This document shows positions 36,402 through 48,400 of a stretch of DNA of 64,000 nucleotides, piece after piece. Both the position numbers and the translations under genes were made by a program. Origin of the DNA: Pseudomonas silvicola (GTDB lineage: Bacteria > Pseudomonadota > Gammaproteobacteria > Pseudomonadales > Pseudomonadaceae). Each line of letters begins with the position of its first letter. Within the stretch, counting starts at the first letter, position 1. The notes under the pieces are model-generated. The model was not told where the DNA came from. It saw only the letters and a program-made list of their open reading frames with translations, and ran no database searches. The stretch covers positions 5,788,501-5,852,500 of the forward strand of contig NZ_CP093280.1 in the NCBI RefSeq assembly GCF_026651855.1, in the 5' to 3' direction.

Positions 36402-39400
36402 TCACAGCGCTTCCAGCCGCGCCATCAGGTCATCGATACGGCTGACCTTCTGCTCGTCCAGCGCGCTGCCGCCCAGTGCCTCGATGTGCCGAGCCAGTGC
36501 CTGCACCGTGCTGCACTCGAACATCGCCCGCAGCGGTACGTTGCGTTGCAGCGCCTGCTGCACGCGCGAGGCAATCTGGGTGGCCAGCAGCGAATGCCCG
36601 CCCAGGTCGAAGAAGTTGTCGGTGACGCCCACGCGCTCGGCGCCCAGTACCTCGGCCCAGATGCCGGCCAAGGTGCGTTCCAGGTCGCTGGACGGCGCCT
36701 GGTACTGCAGCGCCGTGCCGAACGCCAGGGCGGGCAGCGCTTTGCGGTCGAGCTTGCCGTTGGCGTTCAGGGGTAACCGGTCCAGGGCTTGCCAGTGGCG
36801 CGGCACCATGTATTCGGGCAGGGTCTGGCCCAGGTGCTGCTTGATGGTTTGCCAGTCATCGCTGCCCACCACATAGCCCACCAGGTAATGGCCGCTGGCG
36901 GCCTGCTGGGCGGCCACGGCGGCATCGCGGACTTGCGGCAGTTCGCGCAGACGCGCTTCGATTTCCCCCAGTTCGATGCGGTAACCGCGGATCTTCACCT
37001 GGTGGTCGACACGGCCGACGTAGGCCAGCACCCCGTCGGCGCCACGGCGGGCCAGGTCGCCACTGCGGTACAGGCGTTCGCCCGGCGCACCGAAGGGGTT
37101 GGGCAGGAAGCTGGCGGCGGTGCGAGCCGGATCACCCAGATAGCCACGGCCGACGCCCGTGCCGGCAATGAACAGCTCGGCATCGGCCAGCAGCGGCACT
37201 GGCGCCAGGTCGTCGCCCAGCAGGTACAGCCGGTTGTTGTCGGTCGGCGTGCCGATGGGCAGGTAACTGCCGGCGCTGGCGGCTTCGTCCACCTGGAACA
37301 GCGCCACGTCGTCGCTGCATTCGGCCGGGCCGTAGGCATTCACCAGCGGTACCGCCGGGTAGGTCTGCAGCCACTGGCGCGCCAGGGCCGGTGGCATGGC
37401 TTCACCGGTGGGCAGCAGCCAGCGCAGGCTGTCCAGGGCGCCGGCCGGCTCGGCCAACAAGCTCTGTATCAGCGACGGCACGCTTTCCAGCACGGTGATG
37501 CCGGTGTCGCGGACATGCCCCAGCAGCGCGGCCGGGTCATGGGCGATGGCGTCCGGGACGATCTGCACCCGCGCGCCGCACAACGCGGCGGTAAGGAACT
37601 GCCACACCGAAATGTCGAAGCTCTGGGAGGCGGTCTGGGCGATCACGTCGTGTTCGTCCAGGGCCAGGTACGGCACTTTGCTCAGCTGGTTGTTGAGCAT
37701 GCCCGCCTGATGCACCGCCACGCCCTTGGGCACGCCGGTGGAACCGGAGGTGTAGATCACGTAGGCCAGGTGCTGGCCGCTGACCTGCACACCGGGTGCG
37801 GTATCGCTACCCTGCCCGGCTTGTACCTGGTCCCACACCACCAGGCGCGGGCGGGCCACGCCAACTGGCAGTTCATCGATTACCCGCTGCGCCAACCCCT
37901 CGCACGCGGCGCTGCATACCAGCACTGGCGCGCGGCTGCGGTCGACGATGCCCGCCAGACGTGGGTGTGGGTGCGCGGGGTCCAGTGGCAGGTAACCGGC
38001 GCCGGCCTTGAGGCTGCCGACGATCATGCCCAGCAGCGGCAAGCCACGCTCGGCCAGCAGCGCCACCGGCTGGTCCGGTTGCACACCCGCGGCCAGCAAC
38101 GCGTGGCCCAGGCGGTTGGCGTAGCGGTCCAGTTCGCCGTAGCGCCACTGCTCGCCCAGGCAGGCGGCGGCGATGCGCTCGGGGTGGGCCGCCACGCGGG
38201 CTTCGAACAGCGGCACGTAACCCTGTTGCAGCGGATAGTCGCGGGCACTCTGGTTGCAGTCCTGCAGTACTCGTTGACGCTCGTCGTCGGCCAGCAGCGG
38301 CACTGGCGCCAGGTCGTCGCCCAGCAGGTACAGCCGGTTGTTGTCGGTCGGCGTGCCGATGGGCAGGTAACTGCCGGCGCTGGCGGCTTCGTCCACCTGG
38401 AACAGCGCCACGTCGTCGCTGCATTCGGCCGGGCCGTAGGCATTCACCAGCGGTACCGCCGGGTAGGTCTGCAGCCACTGGCGCGCCAGGGCCGGTGGCA
38501 TGGCTTCACCGGTGGGCAGCAGCCAGCGCAGGCTGTCCAGGGCGCCGGCCGGCTCGGCCAACAAGCTCTGTATCAGCGACGGCACGCTTTCCAGCACGGT
38601 GATGCCGGTGTCGCGGACATGCCCCAGCAGCGCGGCCGGGTCATGGGCGATGGCGTCCGGGACGATCTGCACCCGCGCGCCGCACAACGCGGCGGTAAGG
38701 AACTGCCACACCGAAATGTCGAAGCTCTGGGAGGCGGTCTGGGCGATCACGTCGTGTTCGTCCAGGGCCAGGTACGGCACTTTGCTCAGCTGGTTGTTGA
38801 GCATGCCCGCCTGATGCACCGCCACGCCCTTGGGCACGCCGGTGGAACCGGAGGTGTAGATCACGTAGGCCAGGTGCTGGCCGCTGACCTGCACACCGGG
38901 TGCGGTATCGCTACCCTGCCCGGCTTGTACCTGGTCCCACACCACCAGGCGCGGGCGGGCCACGCCAACTGGCAGTTCATCGATTACCCGCTGCGCCAAC
39001 CCCTCGCACGCGGCGCTGCATACCAGCACTGGCGCGCGGCTGCGGTCGACGATGCCCGCCAGACGTGGGTGTGGGTGCGCGGGGTCCAGTGGCAGGTAAC
39101 CGGCGCCGGCCTTGAGGCTGCCGACGATCATGCCCAGCAGCGGCAAGCCACGCTCGGCCAGCAGCGCCACCGGCTGGTCCGGTTGCACACCCGCGGCCAG
39201 CAACGCGTGGCCCAGGCGGTTGGCGTAGCGGTCCAGTTCGCCGTAGCGCCACTGCTCGCCCAGGCAGGCGGCGGCGATGCGCTCGGGGTGGGCCGCCACG
39301 CGGGCTTCGAACAGCGGCACGTAACCCTGTTGCAGCGGATAGTCGCGGGCACTCTGGTTGCAGTCCTGCAGTACTCGTTGACGCTCGTCGTCGGCCAGCA

Positions 39401-42400
39401 GCGGCAAGGCGTCCAGGTCCTGGTCGAAACCATCGGCCAGGGCCAGCAGCAGGCGCTGGAAGTCGCCCAGCAAGCGTTCGATGGTGGCGGCGTCGAAGAA
39501 ACGCTGATCGTAGGACAGGTGCAGGCCCAGGTCGTCGCCGGGGTAGCAGACCACGGTCAGCGGGTAGTTGGTGTGGGTGCGGCCCGAGCCGGACTTGGCG
39601 TTCAGGCCTTCCGCGCCTTCCAGCACGGTGGCGTCCACCGGGGCGTTTTCGAACACGAACAGGCTGTCGAACAAGGCCTGACCCTTGGGCAGCTCACTGC
39701 ACTCCTGGATGCTCACCAGCGGCAGGTGCTCGTGTTCACGCAACGCCAGGTTGCTTTCAAACAGCTGTTGCAGCCATTGGCGCACGCTCAGTTTTTGCCC
39801 GGGAGCCGGCATGCCCACACGCAACGGAATGCTGTTGATGAACAGCCCCACGCAGTGCTGCATCTGCGGCAGGCTCGCCGGGCGCCCGGCCACGGTGACG
39901 CCGAACAGCACGTCGCGCTCGCCGCTGTAGCGGCGCAGCACCAGGGCCCACGCGGCCTGGGCGAAGGTGTTGACGGTCAGTTGGTGGGCCTGGGCCAGCT
40001 CACGCAGGCGGGCACCCTGCTCGGGCAACAGACGGCTGTGCAGGTCGCCTACGCACATGCCGCCGTTGTCGTGCAGAATCGGCCGGTCGCTGGGGATGTA
40101 CGTAGGGCGTGCAAAGCCTGCCAGGGTCTGGCGCCAGTACTGCTGGGAGGTCTCCAGGCCCTGGTGGTGCAGCCAGGCGATGAATTCGCGGTAGCGCGGC
40201 GGCGTTGCCAGGCGCGCTTCGCTGCCCTGCTCCAGGGCTTTGTAGATGGCCAGGAAGTCGCCCATCATGATCGAGCGGCACCAGGCGTCGATGAGGATGT
40301 GGTGGTTGCTCATGATGAACCAGTGCTGCTCGGGCGCCAGGCGAATCAGGCGCAGGTGCAGCGGTGGCCGCTCCAGCAGCTCGAACCCGGCCAGGCGCTC
40401 GCGCTCCAGCAAGGCTTGCAGGCGCGCTTCGTGCCCGTCGGCGGGCAGCGCGCTCCAGTCCAGGAATTCGACGCCGTCGCCGTCGCCGCGGTGGATGATC
40501 TGCAGCATCTGCTCGCCGGCGCTCCAGCAGAACGACGCACGCAGGGCTTCATGGCGGGCCACCACGGCGCGCCAGGCGCGGTCGAAGCGGTCCACGTCCA
40601 GGGCGCTGTCGATGCTGTAGCGGTCCTGCATGAAATAGATCCCGGTGCCGGGTTCCAGCAAGGTGTGCAGCAACAGGCCTTCCTGCATCGGCGTCAGCGG
40701 GAACACGTCTTCAATGGCGTCGAAGGCCAGTGGCAGCGCATCGAGTTGGGCCTGGCCAAGCCGTGCCAGGGGGAAGTCCGACGGCGTGATGCCCCCGGCC
40801 TCGGGTTGCAGACAGTGCTCGATCAGCGCCTGCAGGGTGCGCTGGTAGGCTTGGGCCAATTGCTCGATGGTCTCCATGCGGAACAACCGCTCGCTGAAGG
40901 TCCAGCGCAGGGTCAGCTCGCCGCCGTACACCTGGCCGTCCACGCTCAGCCAGTTCGGCAACGGGGCGTCGCCATTGTGCTGGGCGCCAACGGGCTCGGC
41001 CAGCGGGCGCAGCAGCGCGCCCTCGGCAAAGTCCTGGTCGAACTGGCCCAGGTAGTTGAAGGTGATGCGCGCCTCGGGCAAGGCCGCCATGGCGGCGCGG
41101 CTGGCGGGGTCGGCCAGGTAGCGCAGCACGCCATGGCCCAGGCCCTTGTGCGGCACGCCGCGCACTTGTTCCTTGACGGCCTTGAGGCTGTCGCCGGCGG
41201 TGGCGGCCGGGGTCAGGTGCAGGGGGTAGGCGCTGGTGAACCAGCCGACGCTGCGACTCAGGTCCAGCTCATCGAACAACTCTTCACGACCGTGACCTTC
41301 CAATTGCACCAGGGCCGACGGCTGGCCGGTCCAGGTGCACAGGGTCTGGGCCAGGGCGGTGAGCAGCAGGTCTTCCACCCGGGCGCGGTAGGCCTGGGGC
41401 GCCTGTTGCAACAACTGGCGGGTGGCCTCGGCGTTCAGGGTCAGGCTGACGCTGCGGGCGTCGCGTTCCAGGTTGGGGTTGCCGGTGAAGTCACGGGGCA
41501 GGTCGACCGGCGCATTGGCCAGATGAGCCTGCCAGCTGTTCAGCTCTTCACGCAGGGACTCACTGCCGGCGTAGGCAGCCAGGCGTTGAGCCCAGTCACG
41601 CACGGCACTGGTCTTGGCCGGCAGGCTGACGGCCTGGTCCTGCTCCAGCTGGCGATAGGCCGTTTGCAGGTCGTCGAGCAACACCCGCCAGGACACCCCG
41701 TCCACCACCAGGTGATGGATGGCCAGCAACAGCCGTGGCTGTTCGCCCGGCACCAGCACGGCGCGCAGCAGCGGACCCTGATGCAGGTCGAGGCTGCGCT
41801 GGGCCTGCTCGAACAGCGCCAGACGCTGCTCGGCGCTGGCGGCCTCATGCTGCCACAGCAACGTGGGGCGGGCATCGATGGCGGCGTAGTGGGCCTGCCA
41901 CTGGCCGTCGCCATCGGCGTTGAAACGCAGGCGCAGGGCATCGTGATGGCTGACCAGCGCTTGCAGTGCCTGCTCCAGCAGATCGGCCTGCAAGGGTTGC
42001 TCGGCGCCCAGCAGCAGCGACTGGTTCCAGTGCTGCGGCGCGGCCAGGTCCTGGTCAAAGAACCAGTGCTGGATCGGTGTCAGGGCGCTGGCACCCGTGA
42101 CCGGGCCCTGGTCGATGCTGACCTGCTGGCTCTGCCGGGCCGCGACGGCCAGGGTGCGCACGGTCTGGTGCTGGAACAGGTCCTTGGCGGTGAAATGAAT
42201 ACCCGCCTGACGGGCGCGGCTGACTACCTGGATGGAGAGGATCGAGTCGCCGCCCAGGGCGAAGAAGTTGTCGTCGACACCTACCCGGGCGACGCCCAGC
42301 ACGCCCTGCCAGACCTCGGCCAGGCCGCGTTCCACCGCCGTGCTCGGCGGCTGGTAGCTGTGTCGGCTGGCCTCGACATCGGGGGCCGGCAAGGCACGGC

Positions 42401-45400
42401 GGTCGAGCTTGCCGTTGGCGGTCAGCGGGAATTGTTCCAGCACCATCAGGTGCGCGGGCACCATGTGTTCCGGCAGGCCGGCGTGCAGGTGCGCACGCAC
42501 CTGGTCCAGGTTCAGGTCGGTTTCCGCCAGCAGGTAGCCGGCCAGTTGCTTGCCGGACGGCCCATCAACCGCCAGGACCACGGCTTCGCGCACCTGCGGA
42601 TGGGCCAGCAGTCGCGCTTCGATTTCGCCCAGCTCGATACGGAAACCACGCACCTTGACCTGATGGTCGATGCGCCCCAGGTATTCCAGCTGGCCATCAG
42701 CCCGCTGGCGCACCAGGTCACCGGTGCGGTACAGGCGGCCGCCACCACTGGCGTCAAAGGGATCGGCGACGAAACGCTCGGCGCTCAGCCCCGCGCGGCC
42801 ATGGTAGCCACGGGCAAGGCCCTGGCCACCCACGTACAGTTCGCCCGTGGCGCCGGCCGGCACCAGGGCCAGGTCGGCATCCACCACATACAACTGGCGG
42901 GCACCGACCACGCGGCCGATCGGCACGTTGGTCGCGTCATCGGCCAGGGTGGCGTCCACGGCGCAGGCGGTCGGCATGACCACGGTTTCGGTGGGCCCGT
43001 AGGCATTGAACAGGGTGCGTGGTGCAAAGGTTTCGCGCAGGGTGTGGACATGTTCCGGGGTCAGCGCCTCGCCACCGGTGATGCACAGCCGTACCGGCAG
43101 GCGTTCATCGCGGCTGCGCAGCCATTGGGCCAACTGGCCGCCGTAGCTGGGGGTGAAACCCAGCACGTTGATGCCTTGGGTGCGGATCAGTGCGCAGATG
43201 GCCTCGGCGTCCCATTGGCCCTGCTCGCGAAGTACCACGTGGGCGCCGAACAGCAGCGGCACCAGCAGGCGCTCGCTGGCGGCGTCGAAGTTGATGGAAT
43301 AGAAATGCAGCTCGCAATCGGCCGGTGTCGTGCCGAACAGCGTGCCCACGGCCAGGCAGTGCATGGCCAGCGGCCCCTGGTCCACGGCCACGCCCTTGGG
43401 CAGGCCGGTGGAGCCGGAGGTGTAGATCATGTACGCCAGGTGCCCGGCGTGGCCGCGCTCAAGCGGGTTGCTGTCGGGGTAGCCGGCCAGGGCGGCCTGG
43501 TCCTGTTCCAGGCTCCAGGCCTGTACAGCGGCAGGCAGCGCCCCCTGTCGCAGCCATTCGTCATGGCCCAGCAGCACGCTGATGCCGCTGTCCTCGATCA
43601 TGTAGCGCAGGCGCTCGTTGGGGTATTCGGGATCCAGCGGCACGTAGGCGCCGCCGGCCTTGAGGATAGCCAGCAGGCCCACCACCAGGTCCACCGAGCG
43701 GCGCAGCGCCAGACCCACGCGCACCTCGGGCCCCACGCCCAGGTCGATCAGGCGATGGGCCAACTGGTTGGCCTGGGCATTGAGCTGGGCATAGGTCAGC
43801 GAGCGACCCGCACAGGTCACCGCGAGCCCATGGGGGGTGGCCAAGGCCTGGCGCTGGAACAGCGCCTGCACGGTGTCCACCTGCGCTACCGGCGCGTCGC
43901 CGCGGCCAGCGGCCACCAGCGCCTGGTGCTCGTGGTCGGCCAGCAGCGGCAATTCGCTCAAGGCCTGTTGCGGGTTGGCGAGCATGGCGCGCAGCAGGTG
44001 CTGCCAGTGCTCGGCCATGACAGCGATGCGCGCTTCATCGAACAGGTCCGTGCTGTAGGTCAGGCAGCAGCGCAGTTGTTCGTCGAAGTCGGTGACCTCC
44101 AGGTTAAGGTCGAACTTGGTGGCGCGGGCATCGTTGACCAGGTAATCCACCTGGACCCCGCCGGCCAGCTCGCGCTGCTGCTGGAACTCCCAGCGCTGCA
44201 CGTTGCACATCACCTGGAACAGCGGGTTCCAGGCGGCGCTGCGCTCGGGCTGCAGGGTTTCGACCAAGTGGTCGAAAGGCACGTCCTGATGGGACTGGCC
44301 GTCGATGGCCACTTGGCGCACCTGGGCCAGCAGCTCGCTGACGGTCATGTGCCCGTGGGGGCGAATGCGCAGTACCTGGGTATTGAGGAAGGCGCCGATC
44401 AGCCCTTCGCTTTCCGGGCGAATGCGGTTGGCCAGCGGCACGCCGATGCGCAGGTCATCCTGGCCGCTGTAGCGGTACAGCAGCACCGACAGTGCGGCGG
44501 TCATGGTCATGAACAGGGTCAGGCCACGCTCGCTGTTGAAGCGGGTGACCTGCTGCGCCAGGTGTTCATCCAGGTCGAAGCGGTGCAGCTCGCCGTGGTG
44601 GCTTTGCACGGCCGGGCGTGGGCGGTCGCTGGGCAGCGCCAGCAGCGGTTGCTCACCCCCCAGTTGTGCATGCCAGTAATCGAGCTGGCGCTGCATTTCG
44701 CCGCCTTCCAGCCACCCGCGGTGCCAGGCGCTGTAATCCAGGTATTGCACCGGCAATGGCGCCAGGGGCGAGTCACGGTCATCGACGAAGGCCTCGTACA
44801 GGGCACCCAGCTCACGGGCGAAAATGTCCATGGCCCAGCCTTCGGTGACAATGTGGTGCAAGGTCAGCAGCAGGTGGTGTTCGCGCTCGCCGCTCTTGAC
44901 CAGGCACACCCGCAGCAATGGCCCGCGCTCCAGGTCGAAGGGGGCGTGGGCCTGTTCATCGGCCAGGCGGGCGATGTTCGCTTCACGCTCGGCGGGGTCC
45001 TGGGCACTGATGTCCAGCCACTGCATGGCCACGTCGGAGCGGTTCGATACCTGCTGCCACGGCTTGCCATCCTCGGAGGGGAAGGTGGTGCGCAGGCTTT
45101 CGTGGCGGTGAATCAAGGCCTGCAGGGCGCGCTCGAAGCTGTCCACGTGCAGGGCACCACGCAAGCGTGCCATGCCACCGACGTTGTAGGCCGGGCTTTG
45201 CGGGTCCAACTGCCAGAGGAACCACATGCGCTGCTGGGAATAGGACAGCGCCACGCGCTGCTGGCGGTCGACCAGGGCGATGGCGCCCTGCCCGTCCACC
45301 TGGCCGTCGGCCTTGGCGCGAGCCACCCAGGCGGCGAAGTCCTCCAGGCGGCGCGACTCGAACAGGCTGCGCAGCGGCAATTCCACCCCGAAGGCCTGAC

Positions 45401-48400
45401 GCGCACGGGAAACGATGCGGGTGGCCAGCAGGGAATGCCCGCCCAACTCGAAGAAATCATCGTCCAGGCCCACGCGGTCCAGTTCCAGCACCTGGGCCCA
45501 GATGGCCGCCAGTTCGCGCTCGACGGCGTCGCGAGGGGCGCGGTACTCGCGCAGGCTCACGTCCGGCGCGGGCAAGGCGCGGCGGTCAAGCTTGCCGGTG
45601 GGCCCCAACGGCAAGACCGCCAGGCGCAGGAAATGCGCGGGGATCATGGCGTCGGGCAGGCGTTGCTGCAAGGCGCCACGCAGGCGCGCCGCCAGTACCG
45701 CGGGGGCCTCTTCACCTTCCACCACCAGGTAGGCCAGCAACTGACCGCCCCCGGCGCCCTCCCCCAGCACCACGGCAGCCTGGTGAACACCCGGCTGCTC
45801 CAGCAAGGCGTTGCGGATTTCTTCGATTTCGATGCGCACGCCGCGCAGTTTCACTTGTTCGTCCAGACGCCCCAGGTACTCCAGGGCACCGTCGTGGCGC
45901 CAGCGTGCCAGGTCACCGCTGCGATACAGGCGGCCACCGCCCTCGGCGGGCAGGAAGCGCGCGGCGGTCAGGGCCGGCTGGCCCAGGTAACCACGGGCCA
46001 GGGCATTGCCGCCCAGCAACAACTCACCCCGCGCACCGGCGGCAGCCACCTGCCAACTGGCGTCGCGAATCTGCACCTGGGCATTGCTCAAAGGGCGGCC
46101 GATGGGCACCCGCGCGCCGGTCTCGTTGGCGCACGGCCAGTGGGTGACGTTGATGGCGCTTTCGGTCGGGCCATAGCGGTTGTGCAGGGCCACGCCGGGC
46201 AAACGCTCGTGAACGCGGCGGCACAGGTCGGCTGGCAGTGCCTCACCGCCGCTGAACAGCTGGCGCAGGCTGATGCACTGTTCCACCTGGGGTTCTTCGA
46301 TGAACAGTTGCAGCAACGGCGGCACGAAGTGCAGCACGGTCACCCCCTGCTCGCGTACCAGCGCCACCAGGCGACGCGGGTCGCGGTGGTCACCGGCGCC
46401 AGCCAGGGCCAGGCGGCTGCCGGCGATCAGCGGCAGGAAGCACTCCCACAGTGACACGTCGAAGCTCAGGGAGGCTTTCTGCAGCAGGACGTCCTGTTCG
46501 TTGATGGCGTACTGGTGCTGCATCCATTCCAGGCGCTCGGCCAGGGCGCCGTGGCTGACGCCGACCGCCTTGGGCTGGCCGGTGGAACCGGAGGTGTAGA
46601 TCACGTAGGCCAGGTTGTCCGGGTGCAGGGCCAGCGCTGGCGCCTGGGTGCTGCCTTGGCCATGGGCCACGCCGTCCAGGGCCAGCCTGGCGCAGCCCGC
46701 GGCATCGGCGAAGCGGTCGAGCAGGGCCTGCGGACCGAGCAACAAGGCGATGGCGCTGTCCTTGAGCATGAAGGCCAGGCGTTCATGGGGGTAGTCGGGG
46801 TCCAGGGGCACGTAGACGCCACCGGCCTTCGCGACAGCCACCAAGGCGACCATGAGTTCCAGGGAGCGCTCGCCGAGCACGCCCACCCGCACTTCCGGGC
46901 CCACGCCCTGCTCGCGCAGGCGCACCGCCAGGGCATTGGCGGCATGGTCCAGGGCCGCGTAGGTCAGGGTCTCGCTCCCACAGACCAACGCCGTGCGCTC
47001 CGGGGTTTTCGCCGCCTGTCGCGCCAGACGTTCTGGCAGCAGCCAGCCCGCTTCGGGCTGAGGCGCTGTGCCCCAGGCCTGCTGTTGCGCCAACTGACGC
47101 TCGTCCAGCAAGGGGATATCGCCCACGGCCTGCCGAGAGTCGCTGCACAGTTGCGCCAGCAGGGTCATGAAGTGCCCGCCCAAGCGCTGGATGGTGCTGG
47201 TTTCGAACAGCGCCTCGGCATAGTCAAACGACACCCGCAGGCGGCCCTGGGGGTCTTGTTCGCTGTGCAGTTGCAGGTCGAACTTGGCCTCGCGGCTGTG
47301 CCACGGCAGCTCTTCGGCGAACAACCCCGGCAGGCGGCGCAAGGCGCTGGTGTCGCGCTGCAGGTGGTTGAACATCACCTCGAAACCGGCGGCGTCACCC
47401 AGGGCCGCGCTGACCTGCTCGTAGTCCAGCGCCTGGTGAGCGTGGGCGTCCAGCACGGTGGTGCGCACGCTGGCCAGCACCGCGTCGAACCCCGCGCGGC
47501 CATCGACCGCGGTGCGCAGCACCTGGGTGTTGATGAAGAAGCCCACCAGCCCTTGGCTATGGAGGTGCTCCCGGGTGGCGCTGGGCACACCAACGCGAAT
47601 GTCGGTCTGGCCGGTGTAACGGTGCAGCAGTACCTGGTAGGCAGCCAGCATCAGCATGAAGGTGCTGACACCCTGGGCCTTGGCGGTGGCCGCCACCTGT
47701 TGGCACAGGGTGGCGGGCAGGTTCAGGCTCAGGCGCCGCGCGGGTGATGCTTTCAGTCCACGGGCATGGTCCAGGGGCAGCGCCAGCGCTTCACGCTCGC
47801 CGCCCAGTTGCGCTTGCCAGTAGGCCAGCGATGGCGAAGGGTCGATGGCGCGGGCCTGCAGCCAGGCCAGGTAGTCACCGTGGTCGAGGGGCAAGGCTGG
47901 CAAGCTCGCCGATGGGTCGGCGTACAGGCGTGCGAACTCGTCGAGCAAGATCGCGAACGACCAGCCATCGGCAACGATGTGGTGCACGGTGACCAGCAGC
48001 AGATGGTCCTGCTCATCGATCTGCACCAGGCGCACGCGCAGCAACGCGCCCTCCTCCAGGTCGAAGGGGGTGTTGGTTTCCTGGGCGACGATGGCCTGGG
48101 CCAGGTCCTCGCGCCTATCCGGCGCTACATCGCGCAGGTCATCGTGGTGCACGGTGAAGTCCGCGCCGTCGGCGACCTGCTGCAGGGCCACGCCATTGCG
48201 TTCGAAGAAGTAGCTGCGCAGGCCATCGTGGCGTTGCACCAAGGCCTGGAATGCACTGTTCAACGCCGCATGGTCCAGCTCGCCGCGCAGGCGCAGCCCG
48301 CCCGGCACGTTGTAGGCGGTGCTGTTGGGTTGCAACTGCCACAGCAACCACAGGCGGCTTTGGGCGGCGGTCAGTGGCAGGGGCTGGCCCGGCACCCGGG

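Noticed and set aside
36789-46454. A 3,221-codon open reading frame antisense to pvdL, and many similar long frames opposite the other synthetases.
   Set aside because: GC-rich codon bias leaves antisense frames open. The product has no recognisable domain, while the other strand encodes conserved synthetase motifs throughout, and its copies follow the internal duplication.
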